Of a stretch of DNA of 64,000 nucleotides, positions 1-13,300 are shown one piece after another (the stretch's first letter is position 1; the number at the start of each line of letters is the position of its first letter). This stretch comes from Onchocerca volvulus (lineage: Eukaryota > Nematoda > Chromadorea > Rhabditida > Onchocercidae): the NCBI GenBank assembly GCA_000499405.2, contig HG738146.1, positions 62,001 to 126,000 of the forward strand. Reading direction: 5' to 3'. A program made the translations under genes and the position numbers. A model generated the notes under the pieces. It had not been told where the DNA came from and did not search any database. It worked only from the letters and a program-made list of their open reading frames with translations.

Positions 1-97
1 ATTAATAAAATAATAATTGATAATTTAATTATAATTTTTTTTTCGAATAAATTTTTGCAATTTTTAGTCTTTTAAAAAAATTTTTTTTTTTTTTTAG

Positions 98-3000
98 GTA
101 ATTGTGGTAGTTGTTGGGCATTTTCGGTAACAGGTAATATCGAAGGTGCTTGGGCAATAAAAAAAGGTAAATTGATATCATTATCAGAGCAAGAATTGGT
201 GGATTGTGATATTATTGATCAGGGTTGTCAAGGTGGTTTACCGTTGAATGCATACAAGTATGATTGATAATTTTTTTAAATTTTTAATTTTCCCAATATA
301 AAATGCTAAAATACTAAAAAAAAAAAAAAAAAAAAAAATGAGAAATCGAGAAATTAAAAATGAAATTAATTAAATCTAATTTTTCTTTTCACTTTTCTTT
401 TCTTTGTTTTTTTTCTGTATTTATCGAAGTTCATTTTTCGTTCTAATTCCAATTTTCTTTAAATTAAATTTAATTCGATTAAAAAATTTCAAAAATTGCG
501 TAGAATTGAAAATTTAAATTGAAGAACAATGAGTTCATTGTCTTTTTTTTTTTTTTTATTTTTAAACTTGTGATATTAATTAAAAGTTTTGAATTTGTAT
601 TTTCTCATTTAATACACTTCAAGAAATAAGAAAATTGAAATCAATTAAATCTTACTTTTTGAAAGCAAATTAAATTTTTAAAATCAATTTTTAAATAAAG
701 TCCAAAATTAAATCCTTCTTTTTTTTTTTTCTATTCAATAAATTTCATTTTTTTTTATTTTAATTTCAAATTTGATTAAAAATTTGAAATTGAAAAAAAA
801 TAAATTTTATTTACAGAGAAATAATTCGAATGGGTGGATTGGAATCAGAAAAAGATTATCCATACGATGGTTACGGCGAAAAATGTCATTTAGTACGAAA
901 AGAAATCGCAGTTTATATTAATGATTCGTTGCAATTACCTAATAACGAAAAGGAAATTGCGAAATGGCTTGCGAAAAAAGGACCAATCTCAATTGGTATG
1001 GCTTTTTTAAAAAAAAAAGTTAATTTTAATTAATTTGAAATCAATCTTGAAATTTTTTTTATAAAAATTTTTATAAACTTAAAAAATTATTTTTCAAAGA
1101 ATTTAAAAAAAAAAAAAAAAAAGAAAAACTATAAACAGAAAATTATCATTTGATTTTAATTTTTTTTTTTTTAAAAAAAGCAAATTTTCATCACTAACAT
1201 TCCTTTATATTTTTATTTAATGTTTTTGAATTATTTATTTATTTAAAATAAGAATTTAATTAATTTTCATGCTTTTAGAAAATTTTAATTGCTCATGCAA
1301 ATTTTAAATTTATTTTGTGAATAAAATTTTTTAGAAAGAGAAGAAAAGAAAAGAAATTAAATATTGGTAGTTAATTTTTTTTTTTTTTCGAAATTTATGA
1401 TGATTTCCAGAATCATCGCATTTTTTTTTAAATTTCTTTTTAATTTTATAGAAAAAAATTAATCAATTTAAAATTTGACCCATTTTTTACATTAATGAAA
1501 GTAATTATTAATATTTATAAAACTTTGATCTTTTTTTTAATTAAAACGAAATAATTAATTATTATGGATATCTGCATAGAAATCTTGTGTTATCTGATAC
1601 GAAAAGTTTAATTTAAACTTTTTCAAGAATTTATTTTAATCAATTAATCGATAGTTAATGAATTTAAAATCTTTCATCGTTTAAAATTTCAATGATTTCA
1701 AATAAATTCCATTACTAATTTCTGATTTTTATAAAAATTGTCACCTAAATTAGCTTATATTTATCAGGCATTCAATTTGAACAAGTTTTTATATTCATTT
1801 ATTTAAATGATATGATGATGGGAAATAAAAAATTATTCTATCGGGAACCATTTATCTTGAAATTTTATTTCTTTTTTTTTTCAGAAAAAAAAAAAGTTCA
1901 AAATAAATTTTAGAAAATAGAAATTATTACTTTTTGAATTTTTATAATTTTTGTTCATAGAATAGAATATTTATATGTTTTTTTATGATTTATTTTTTAG
2001 TTCTTTTTTTCACAAATTTTTTTTCTTAAACTAATTAATGCAAATATCTTCAAAATTTGTCGTATTTTATTCATTTCATAAATTCGCTTAATTTTCATTT
2101 CATTAATCAACCTGTTCAATTCATATCTCATAATTCGTTCGAATATTGAAATTTTTACTCATATTTATGTTTAACTTTTCTTTTTTTTTTTTACCTTAAG
2201 ATAAAATTATTTACCTTCCATTTGCATCCGAAAATGTCGCTTAGCTTTCGCCTCATTTTTGCGACTTTTACTTTTTTTTTTTAATCTGTAATTTTACCCG
2301 TATTTATTTTTTTTTAACCTTTTTATCCTACATTTTTACCTAACGTTTACTATATTTATCTATACCTTTACCTTTTTACCTGTATTTTTACTTAGCGTTT
2401 ATTTACCTATACCTTTACCCTTTTACCTATATTTTTACTTAGCGTTTAGGTAAATAAAAAAAATGAGGCGAAAGATTTATTTACCTATACCTTTACCTTT
2501 TTACCTATATTTTTACTTAGCGTTCATCTTTCATCTCATTTTTTACTAACATTTACCTATAATTTTACCTTTTTGCCCGTATTTTTACCCGACATTTAAT
2601 ATTTCATCCCATGCTTTACTAACATTTACCTATAATTTTACCTTTTTGCCCGTATTTTTACCCGACATTTAATCTTTCATCTCATTTTTTACTAAACATT
2701 TACCTTTTTACTTATATCTTATCCGTAATTATGATTTTTATTCTTTTATCATTGCGTTAACAAAATTCCAATTCAATTTTTTATCAAATTGCTTCAGTAA
2801 ATTCAATTCATCATAATTCATTGATTGATAAGCTTAGATTTATCAAATTATTTTTAATCCAAAAATGATAATTATTGTTGCTAAAAGAATAATAATTTTT
2901 ATGAATGAAATAAATTAAATTCATTTTTTATAAACAATTCGAAAAAAAAGAAAAAAGAAAGTAAAAAGAAAACAACATGTAAATATGTATAAAAACTTAG

Positions 3001-6000
3001 AACATATCTTATCATATCATATCATATCATTTATCATATCATATCATATCATATCATTTTCGTGCAAAACATTCAATGATAAATTGTTCGCTTGAAAAAT
3101 ACGATGTTGGATAATTTGGTAATGCATTCATAATTGGTAAATAAATAATACGTTCATTTGTCTTATTATATTTGGCCAAATTAGACGAAGTTGATTTAAT
3201 CTTACTAATCGATGAGCATTTTCTATTTGTAGAATTTAAATAATTTGTTGAAAAATTTCGTTTTCGTCTTAAATCCGTATATCGTGAATGATAAGCAAAT
3301 TGCTGTTGTTGTTGTTGCATTGATGATAATGATAAGGTTGTTGATGATAATAATATCATTGATTTTGATGGTAATGGTACGACAGGTTCAAAAATAAAGC
3401 ATAAGAAATTATCAAAATAGAAAATTATCCAATTGAATAATTTTTTGAAAAATTCTTTGCATTGTTGTAAAAATGATATTCCTGAAAAAAAAAAAAAAAG
3501 AGTGAAAAAATGAAAAAAGTAATTAATTAAAAGTAACCATTGAATTAATTTATTATAAAAATTAATTAGAAATTTAAATTATTACTGCAATATATTAAAA
3601 TTATTAAAATTAATTAATTAAAATAACGAATTCGAAAAGTTGGAATTTATTTAAAAATTATTTTACAAACCATTCTTTTTTTTGTTTTTATGATTTGATA
3701 ATCGTTGTAAACTTCGATTTGTCATATCAATCAATGGATAGTGTTTGATTGCTTGAGGTGATAATTTTGATAATCTTTTCTGTTCATTTAATTCTTTTTT
3801 TAACATTTCTTTCATTTTTTTTTCCCCAAGCCTGAAATATATTATAAATTTATCGGAAATTTTTGATAAATCTATCAGAAATTTCTCGGGAATATTGAAT
3901 TTAATTTATCGGCGAAAAATTTTCCGGTAAATTGAATTGATTGTTCAAATATTAGCATAGAAATAAGTAAACTTATCATTTGAACTTAATAACTTAAAAA
4001 CAATACTAGATTATTTTTACAACTTTACAACTTGCAGGAAAATTTGCAAAACATTTGATGAATTTATTGCAAAATTGAATGTGATCTTTGATCTCCATGA
4101 CGAAATTAACAACTTTACATTATTTTACTTATCCACAAATATTTCAATATTTAATTCATTTATTTCATTTCAAAAAAAAAAAAAATAAAGAATAAAATAA
4201 AAATACTTACCAAAATAATGATTTGTATGATAGCGAAAATAGGAACTAACCGATTTCGGAATTTTTTTGTAACTCAAATGAAACTTGATAAGGCGGATTT
4301 TACGAATTATTGCAAAATTCAACTTCTCATTAATTGAATTTCGAAATAAAAAAAATGGGTGTAAAAAAAAAAAACTTTTTTTAAAATTAAATTTCATTTG
4401 ATCGGAGCTAATTTTATCTAATAAAATTTGACGAATGGATTTTTCGAATTATTACGAAATTCATCTCTGAACTGATTGCAAATTTGATGAAAAGTAATCG
4501 TTAAAAAAAAAAAAAAATGATTTTTGCAATTGAATTGAATTTCATCATAGTTAAACTTTTTAAAAGATGAATTTGCAAGATGAAATTTGATATGTTCTTC
4601 TTTTCTGATGAAATTTGCTAAAAATTTCACTTGAACAGAGAATATTTATTTCATATGTACATTTCAATGCTGCAAATTTCGAGAGCTTTTAGGTAAAAAA
4701 AAAAAAAAAAAAAAAAAAAAGAAAGGTAAAATGATTGATTGAGAGAAAGAGAGGAAGAGAGAGAGATAAAGAAAAGGTTATAAAAAAGTTAAAAAATAAT
4801 AATTTTTTCATTTAATTAAGACTACAATTAGCAATTAGCATTTTTTCTCCCTAAAATTTTAATTGATAATTGAAATATTTTAAATAATTAATATTCCGAT
4901 AGAAATATGTCAACTGATATTCTTTTTTTTTTTTAAGTTGATATATTGATTTAATTTAAATTTCAAATTCAAAAAAAAGTGCTTTTTACGATAGCTTATC
5001 TTAGATTTCAGTTTTATTTTTGGTTTTGTATAATATAAAAGATATGAATAGTATAAACAAAATCTCCTAATTTAATTATCGTTGTTAATTCTTATCTTCA
5101 TTACCATCTACTCCCGCGGCGATATATTAGGTGAAAACTTAAATACTTAAATTGTATACTCAAATGAGGAAATTGACACCAGTTTACTTAATTACATTAT
5201 AATTTATATTTGAATAGATATACATAATTGCATATTTAAACTAATTTAAGTAAATTACAATGTAATATATATATACATGTATATCTTTGTATATTTAAAT
5301 TGAATTAAATGAATTACAGGATAATACATGGAATTGAAAAAATTATAATATATAAAATAAATTAATAATTAAAAAAAATCCACCAATTAAAAAAAAACAA
5401 AAATTCTATTTATTTTAAAAAATAGAAAAATAAAAAGTTTAACTCATTTTTTCAATTTTATTAAATATTTTTTTTTTTTAAAAAAATATGAATATCATCA
5501 TTTCATTTCAATTCAATTTCATTTCATTTTAGACATTTCTTTTTTGATTTATTGCAAATAGCAAATAAAAATTGTTTTATTTCGCAAAAAAAAAAAAATG
5601 GTAAAAATGTATTGTAATTTATTCAATTCAATTTAAATATTCAAATATATGAGTACGAAATTAAAAAAAAAAAAAAGAAAACTATTAAAAACAATAAAAG
5701 ATTAGTTATATAATTTTATATTATTAATATTTTAAATTAATTTTTTTTATTTTTTAACAAAATTTTCATAAGTTTATAAAAAATTAAAAGAAGTAACAAA
5801 TGATATAAATAGTATAACTTATATATATATATATTCATTGGAAGACATTTATCAAACTTTTTTTTTCGTCTCTTCAAAATATTAAGTGTGCAATTTTTTG
5901 AAAAAGCTCAAATAATATGATTCAATTTTTCTATTTTTACAAAAAAAAAAAAAAAAAAAGGAAAAAAGGAAAAAATGGAAAAAAACTTGATGTCTAATCT

Positions 6001-8350
6001 TTTTAAAAAGAAAAAGCAGTAAATTGATTTTTCTTTCCTTTTTTTTTTTTTTTTTATTTAAAGGTGTTAAGACTTTTCAAAAATTTATATTTACTTGCCA
6101 TAAAAAATTTTTTATTAACACCTGTTCGAGGTTTGAAAATAATGATGCAAAAGAGAGTTACGATAATAAATAATAGAAAATGAAAATTTGTCGAAATAAA
6201 AAATTACAAATTGAAATGAAACATGTTTGAAATTATAAGAATTCGAGAATTAAAGTGAATTCAAAAATCATTTTAGAACAAAATTGATTAATTAGCTTGG
6301 TAGTTAGTTTTCTAGGAATGTTACTTTGCATTTTGCAATTTCGGAATCTCTTTTGTTCTACTAACAATTCATAAAAAACTATTGATTTCAAAATGACAAT
6401 TGTTAGCTATTAATTAAGCTGATTAATCATTTGTCAAAGAAAATTACTTCGTATTTGAAATTTCGGAATCTTTTATTCTGCTACTAGCTGTTAAAATTAT
6501 TGATCCGTAAAATTGTTATTTAGTAATAAAGCAAAAGATTTCAAATTTTAAATAACAAATTTTTTTTTTTTTTTAATATTATTTTAAGATCTAACATATG
6601 GGCTTGATACTTCATTTTCAATTGATTTTTTATGTGTTTTTTGAATATAACAGAAAATTGTACGAAGAAAAAAAAAAATAAAAATAACATTTGCAAAAGT
6701 TTTTCTTAAAATATTGTCTTAAGAAATTGAAATGACTAAATTTTCAACATCTGTTCTTCATTTCTCATTCAAATAGCACTAATTCATCTTTTCAACTTAA
6801 ATATTATGCAAAAATCATATTTCTTAAAATTTTTTTATAAAACAAGAAAAATTAATTGTATATACTTTAAAAAAAATTGGTAAAAAATTTTTTTTTTCTT
6901 TATTAAATTTCATTTCATTTAAAATAAATTGTTTAAATTCCTAGCTTAAAATAAGACAATATCTTGCAAAATGTAAACAAAAAAAATTTCGCATTTTATG
7001 AATTTTTTTTTTTTTTCATGTCCTTCACATCAGATAATTTCATAAAAGATCATTTTGATGAGTAATTGCAAAAAAAAAAAAAAAGTTATTTTGTTTAGTT
7101 TCGAAATTTTAACATTGCATCTTTTTCAGAAAAATTTGAATAATTTGGTTTTTTTATTTTTAATAACAATATTGATATATTTAAAATGTTATTGTTATTA
7201 TTAAGTTTTTAATAAAAAATTTATAGTTTTTTTTTTCTGAATTAATTAACAAAAAATCCTAGACTTCATTTTTCTTTTAATTTATTTTATTCCTTTTTTT
7301 TTTTTAAGAGCTTGGATCAATATCGGTACTTAAAATCCTATATATGATTTTATTAGTATCGATATTAATTAATGTGTTAAATTGTAAAGAAATTGTTATG
7401 TGTATAAAACATTCCACATAATTCATTTCTCTTTTTTTCCATTTTTTTTTAAATTATTTTTCTATTTTTATATTTTTTATTTTATTTTGCTTAGATTATG
7501 CTCAATTACTTGCTTTTTATTGCAAATTTTTCTTCCTCTTTTTTCTAATTGCTTGCTCATTTTTTTTTTTTTTTTTTTTTTTTGAAACAATTCAAACTAT
7601 TTCTGCTTTTGAAAGGAATTTAAGTTTAAACTATCATCAAGTTGTTTATCTATTGCTCTTTAATACTATTTTTCAATTTTTCCATTTCTCTTCTGATCAC
7701 TATTGATTGAATTTTTAATGATTACTAAATGGATTTAATCAATTGATAACTGTAGTACAAAAAAATACTTCCATAGATTGATTGTCTTCCATAAGAAATA
7801 ATAAAGATGAGAATAATGATAAAAATATTTGCCTAAATTATTTAGCTTTTTGATTTTAACACTTTTATTATCTTAGAATTGATATTGAATATGAAATTAA
7901 GCTATTTTAAATGAAAATGATTGAAAAATAATGTATTAAATTGATTGAAATTCATTAAAAGTTTGAATTTTCAATTTTTCTGCCTTACTTCAGTCGTTTA
8001 TTTCAAACTTTTTTTTTATTACTTTAGAATTGATATTGTTTATGATATATAGATAATTTTTTCAAAATTTGACTTAATTAATATGAAATTTTTGTATTTC
8101 AGGTGTAAATGCTAATCCGTTACAATTTTATCGGCATGGAATTTTACATCCTTGGAAAATTTTTTGTTCACCGAAACATCTCAATCATGGTGTTCTAATT
8201 GTTGGTTATGGCAAAGAAGGAAATAAGCCATATTGGATTATAAAAAATAGTTGGGGTACAAAATGGGGTGAAAATGGATATTATCGATTGTATCGGGGTA
8301 AAAATGTTTGTGGTATTAGTGAAATGGCTACAACTGCTATTATTTTATAG
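98..8350 (+). CDS. CTSF: Cathepsin F-like cysteine protease (family C1A), 3' part of gene, three exons
   Basis: Papain-family endopeptidase of lysosomes or secretions. Exons 98-257, 817-995 and 8103-8350 join in phase with GT/AG borders; upstream exons (signal peptide, propeptide) lie outside the window. The catalytic Cys sits in [10 protein letters not shown] (codon 112-114), His in LNHGVL (8186-8188) and Asn in KNSWG (8246-8248); the active-site set is therefore complete. The [10 protein letters not shown] and GCQGG blocks and the disulfide cysteines are present. The run from VYINDS through WLAKKGPIS to QFYRHGI and the end [13 protein letters not shown] follow cathepsin F (C. elegans tag-196 type) more closely than cathepsins L or B. 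The stop TAG is at 8348, with AATAAA at 8383. The last intron is unusually long (7.1 kb) and contains a gene on the other strand. Family assignment is firm; orthology to one named gene is inferred. Confidence 0.95.
2190..2710. repeat. Degenerate TTTACC-rich minisatellite in cathepsin intron
   Basis: Blocks of the type TTTACCTTTTTACCTATATT followed by TTTACTTAGCGTT recur at least six times, with a second variant (TTTTTGCCCGTATTTTTACC followed by CGACATTTAAT) present twice. A short segment around 2449-2475 is an inverted piece (AGGTAAATAAA, ATGAGGCGAAAG) matching the 2236-2262 sequence on the other strand. There is no coding potential. Confidence 0.8.
3009..3058. repeat. (TATCA)n microsatellite touching the nested gene's stop
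   Basis: Nine or so TATCA units, interrupted once by TT. The array ends at the stop codon of the minus-strand nested gene (stop 3054-3056), so it forms the start of that gene's 3' UTR. Confidence 0.9.
3054..3815 (-). CDS. Nested antisense gene in cathepsin F intron, 190-aa basic protein, unknown function
   Basis: Two exons, 3671-3815 and 3054-3481, join in phase (145 + 428 nt = 190 codons plus stop) across a 189-nt intron with donor GGTTTGT and acceptor TTTTTTCAG. The ATG lies 16 nt behind an isolated acceptor, ATTTCAG (exon starts at 3831), as expected for a spliced-leader site. Residues 1-48 are charged and helix-prone ([17 protein letters not shown]). Residues 63-79 are hydrophobic ([17 protein letters not shown]) and could be a membrane segment. 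A serine stretch is followed by six glutamines near residue 105, then a basic tail. I do not recognise the family. In-phase splicing and codon-like composition support a real gene, but expression is unproven and a conserved domain is lacking. Confidence 0.6.
3831..3840 (-). promoter_or_regulatory. Probable trans-splice acceptor of nested gene
   Basis: Reading on the minus strand, ATATTTCAG precedes a 16-nt leader and the ATG at 3815. No matching upstream coding exon or donor is visible, which fits spliced-leader addition better than a cis intron. Confidence 0.4.
3841..8102. other. Rest of cathepsin intron, no gene seen
   Basis: A/T-rich intronic DNA with many T and A runs of 10-24 nt and a GA-rich patch at 4739-4775. 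Minus-strand open frames at 4170-4397 and 4418-4630 are rich in F, I and K, have no splice partner and look like chance. Confidence 0.6.
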
Positions 8351-10358
8351 ATGGAAAAATTTTTTTTGATGCGAAAATTTTCAATAAATTTCATTACTTG
8401 TCATTTTTTTTTTCGTTGAGATTTTTGCGCGCTTATTTCTTTTTTTTTTTTTTTTTTTTTAAAAACTTAGATTGATTCATAAGTCCTTTTTTTTTCTTGC
8501 AAATTATATCATAATATTGATTGATTTTTATTTCAATTTATTATAATAATCAATGCTATAACAACTGTTATATATTTTTATTTTGCTTTGATTTCATCAA
8601 TATATTTTTATCTGTTTTGATCGAAATATTGTCTTTTCGTTTCAATCGTTTAATCTGTTGCCTAAAAAGAAAAAAAAAAAAAGTTATATTTTATTTATTA
8701 AATTGTCAATAATTTTGCCATTAATAAACATTGATGTTTTAATTTGTCAACATTTTCTACATTCTATACATTTTTGTTTATATTAAAGTTAGTCATATAA
8801 TCTTTTTTTTTTTTCTCAAGATTTTCAAGATAATTCCGAAACCTTTTGTAAAAAATAATAAATTTTTTAAAAAGTATTAAATGAATAAATGTGTGAATTT
8901 CTTATAGATATCAAATGCTTTTATTATATATTTGAAAAAATATTTATTACAATGAAAGGGAAATAGTTTTTTTAAGTTATTTAAAATATGTTATGATAAA
9001 ATAATGAAAAAAATAAGTCATAAATTAAATTTTTCTTATTTATAAATTTTCTTCGAAATACTTTTTTAAATGTTTCTCTAGAAATTATTAATGCAATTAA
9101 TCTTTCTTCTTTAGCAAATTTATTCGGAGAATTCTTTATGTTGTGATAAATATGAATTTTGGCGGGAAAATTTTATTGATTGATTCTTCATTCGCGTCAG
9201 AAGATAGAATAAAATTAGATAATATCACGATTGTAGTTGATCGCTTGGTTGTAGTAGAGATGGACTGACTTGAAAGATATTGATTATCGAGTGAATTGAA
9301 TGATTGTTAGATGTTCGATTGACCAACTACTGGATAACTATTGTGTAATCTACTGATCTAATCACTAGAAGCTCCTATTATATCGATAATTCTTGATTTT
9401 TGTAGCAGATGGTAGCTTACAATATGTTTATTACAAAAGGATTTCATTATCAGGAACAAAAGATAGACAGTTCTTGAACAATACATGCAAAACAATATGA
9501 TTTGCAACATTTTAGACAATGTACGCAAGTTTTAGCAAATTGGAAGACGAGGGAACAAAGAATTTTTTTTATCAGATTGAAAGATAAGAAATGGATAAGT
9601 GATTCATTTAACTTTGAAATATCACAAATTTTTACTATTCAAACACTTTGATTATTTTATATCTATATTATAAAATATTTTGATTTTATTGATATATGGA
9701 ATTATTTCATTTATTTCCATATAAACTTAATTTCTTGTAAGGATTTAGTTTAATTTTCTTCAAATCTTTTGCGAAATTATGGATTCATTTCAATGAGCTT
9801 TCAAATATTATGTGACAATAACATGCCATCCTTCTTGATAATATAGTGTTTTTTTTTCTTTATCGAAAAATAGCTATTTATTTGCATATAATACATAATT
9901 CAAAAATTTTTAAATATTATTTCCAATGTTACAATTAATCATTTCTTTCTATTTGTTCAATTCCGCACGGCTAGCGGATTCATTTTGATTTGATCGTTTT
10001 GATATTTCGAAAATAATAAGTATATTTATTTGTAGATTTCACATATCACATTTTAATTGATCATTGTAGTAATGAAATTTCGGTTTGGAAAATAATTATA
10101 GATTTAGATTTTTATGAGAATATGATTACAGATTTATGCTAATAATGAAAATTTTCATAAGCGAGGATGAAACTTCATGAAAAAATAGTTGTAGATTTTT
10201 AAAATTCGATTTTAAACTATTAAATCCTTAAATTGAACTAATGTAAGGAGAAATTTTTCGAATAATCATTTTAATTTTAAATTCTGAACTCTTCTTATAA
10301 TACAAGAGACTGATTCTAATTACAAAGTCTCTAATGACAAGAAAAATTTATTCTATAG
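8351..10358. other. Intergenic, no gene seen
   Basis: Holds the cathepsin 3' UTR signal (AATAAA at 8383) and A/T-rich spacer. No phase-consistent exons on either strand. Confidence 0.6.
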
Positions 10359-10386
10359 ATCATCGAGTATTTTTTCATATTCGAAA

Positions 10387-13300
10387 ATGGAATTGGCAAT
10401 AATTGCTAAACCAGAAAGTACTTTAACCGAATTAATATTCATTCATAAAAAATTATTCAAACTTTCTGCTCAAGAAAATTCGATATTCAATTTGTCAGCA
10501 AATTTTTACACTAATTATGGTCCACGTTCTGTTCGTTGGTATTTTAATTTTATTGGTTTTTGGAAAATAATAAAAAATTATTATAAAAAAAAAAAAAACA
10601 GAAAGATATTTTAAAAATCTTCTACCAACATAAACATATAATTTTGAAAGAAAAATTATTGATTAATTTTGGTGATTATTGAAAAAATTTTTAAAAATTT
10701 TATGGAATTTTTAGTGAAAGATTTGAAAATTATGGGCATTATATTTGTTTGAAAAAGCAAAAAAAGGGAAGGTTGGCATAAAAAAAAAAAAAAAAAAATG
10801 ATTAAAATTGATGATTAGTAGAAAGTTTATTCTTTCATCTTCGAAATCTTCAAATACTTCATTGTATTTGAAATTTTGCAAATAAGTAGTTAAGAGATCA
10901 AATTACAAAAAAAAAGTGAATGGAAAGAAAATTCAATTATTTGCTTTTTTTTTTTTTTCGAAAACTTTTTTTCAAATAAAAAGTTTTTTCTTCAAAAACT
11001 ATAAGAAACGAAAATAAATATTTGCGATAAATTAATTAATTTTCCATATTAAATTTATATTAACTTATGTGTTAATTTGCAAAAATTTGAAACTATTTTG
11101 ACGATTTTTAATCTTTTAATTGTATTCGTGCTATTCATATTGCAAATAATCAAGACGATGACGTTTTTAATATTTCAGTAGCCAATCGCTTTAGACTTTT
11201 TTCGAGTTAAAATTGAATTCTAATATCCGGAAATTATTTTATCCATTTTTTGATATCCGAAAATTATTTTATCCATTTTTTGGAAAAAATTTTTTGTCAT
11301 TTTTTTACTATCCAAATATGATTAGGTACTATTTTCTGCAAAAAAAAAAAAAAAAAAAAAATTCCTTAAACTAATCTCATAATCATTTCATCCATTTTTC
11401 TATCGAAATTTCAGATCATTTGAGTTTTCCGGAAAAAAAAATTTCCTGTCATGTTTTACTATCGTATGATAATTTTAATTAGTATTTTTTCGTAAAAAAT
11501 TTTACGAAAATCAATCTCATAATCATACTTCTCTCATCTTTCAAATAGTCTATTATTTCTTGGAATAGTTGAAAATTTTCGAAAAACTAATTTCCAATCA
11601 TACTTTAGTAATCAATTTGTCATAACTATATATCATCATTATCATAATTATCGATGAAAAATTGACCTAATCATAAAAATTTTACGAGAATATTTGTTAA
11701 ATTTTTCAATTTTTTATGCGACTTCTGAATTTTATGGGAATATTTTTGATAATTTAAAAAAAAAAAATCGAAAAAACGAAAAAAATTCTTATTTACAAGA
11801 CAAAAATAAATTTAGGTCGATATGTTTTTCAAATTATACAACACTTGCAATAAATTCCAACGATTCGTATTCAATACCACCACAGGGAAAATATAAAATT
11901 TCGGTTAAAGCAATTTCGAAACAAAATATCGGTTAGTAGAAAAAATTGAATTTGTTTTTTTTTCATTTTTAAAAAATTTCTTTTTATAAGTAAAAAAAAA
12001 AAAAAAAAAGTTAAATTTTCCATTTTTCTCTCTCCCTCTCTTTGTCTTTGTCTTTTTTTTTATTTTTTTTTTTCATTTTTTTTTTATTTTGTTCCAGAAA
12101 TATCAACCGAATTAATGTTTGAACGAAACTTAATTGATGTATGGAATTCGGAATTTTTGACAAAATTAATGGAAATTTTGGAAACATCCGATTTTTTTGA
12201 TTGTATTTTGCAATTACAATATGAATTACGATTTGAAGCACACGAATTTGTGCAAGTTTATCCATGGCTATTTTCAACAGCATTTGTTACACCAAATATA
12301 CCATCAAATCTTCCAAATAATGATTATCGTTCGATAATGTATGCTAAAGCTATCGAAAATCCGTATGTTTGTTGTAAAAAAAAAAAATTTTAAACAAAAA
12401 AATTTAAAAAAAAAATCTGAAATGTAGAATAGCAATCGATATTTTTTATTTTATTTATTTATTTTACTTGTAATATTAAAATAAAATAGACATAACTTTG
12501 ATTACCTTTTATAGTTTATTAATTTAAAACTAATTCATTGCATTTATTGATTATAAATTAATTATCAATGCTTAATCAGCATAAGCTTAATTATCATATC
12601 ATAAACTAATCACTAAATTAAAAAAAAATAAAAAAACTAAATCACTAGATTTAATTTTCATTAAAATAATCATTCATTATATTTATTCATCGTATAAATT
12701 AATTATTATATTTAATCATTGTAAGCTAATTATTATAAATTATAATTATCATAAGTTAATTTTCATATTTTAATCATCAATAGCTAATTACTATATTAGT
12801 TATTAAATTTAATGGTTAAAAATGAAAAAAATTTATTGGTCAGAAATAAAAAAAAAAAAATATTTATTAAATCTAATATTTAAAAGAATTAAATATAAAC
12901 TAGGAATATTATGTATTTAATATCAGTAATTAGATCTAATAAGACGCTAATCCTTTTTTTTTTTTTTTGTCTAATTACTGATATTTAATACATAATATTC
13001 AATAATTATAAACTAATCATTATATTTAATTCGTGTAAATATTAATATTTTATCATCATAAACTAATCAATATATTTAATTCTTGTAAATTATTAAAAAT
13101 TAATCATTGTAATCTAATCACTGATATTTAATCATAATATTTAATCATCATAAATTAATCATTATATTTAATTCTTTTAAATTATAAAATTTAATAATCA
13201 TTTTTTGAGAGATTTTACAATTTATGCCACAGATGGTACAATTGAAACGGTACGTTATTTAATATATCTAACAATCGATCGAATTCATACTGAAATTGAT

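Noticed and set aside
4170..4630. Two minus-strand open frames in the cathepsin intron
   Set aside because: Composition is F/I/K/N-rich as expected from A/T-rich DNA, they have no phase-compatible splice partners, and they end in homopolymer runs.
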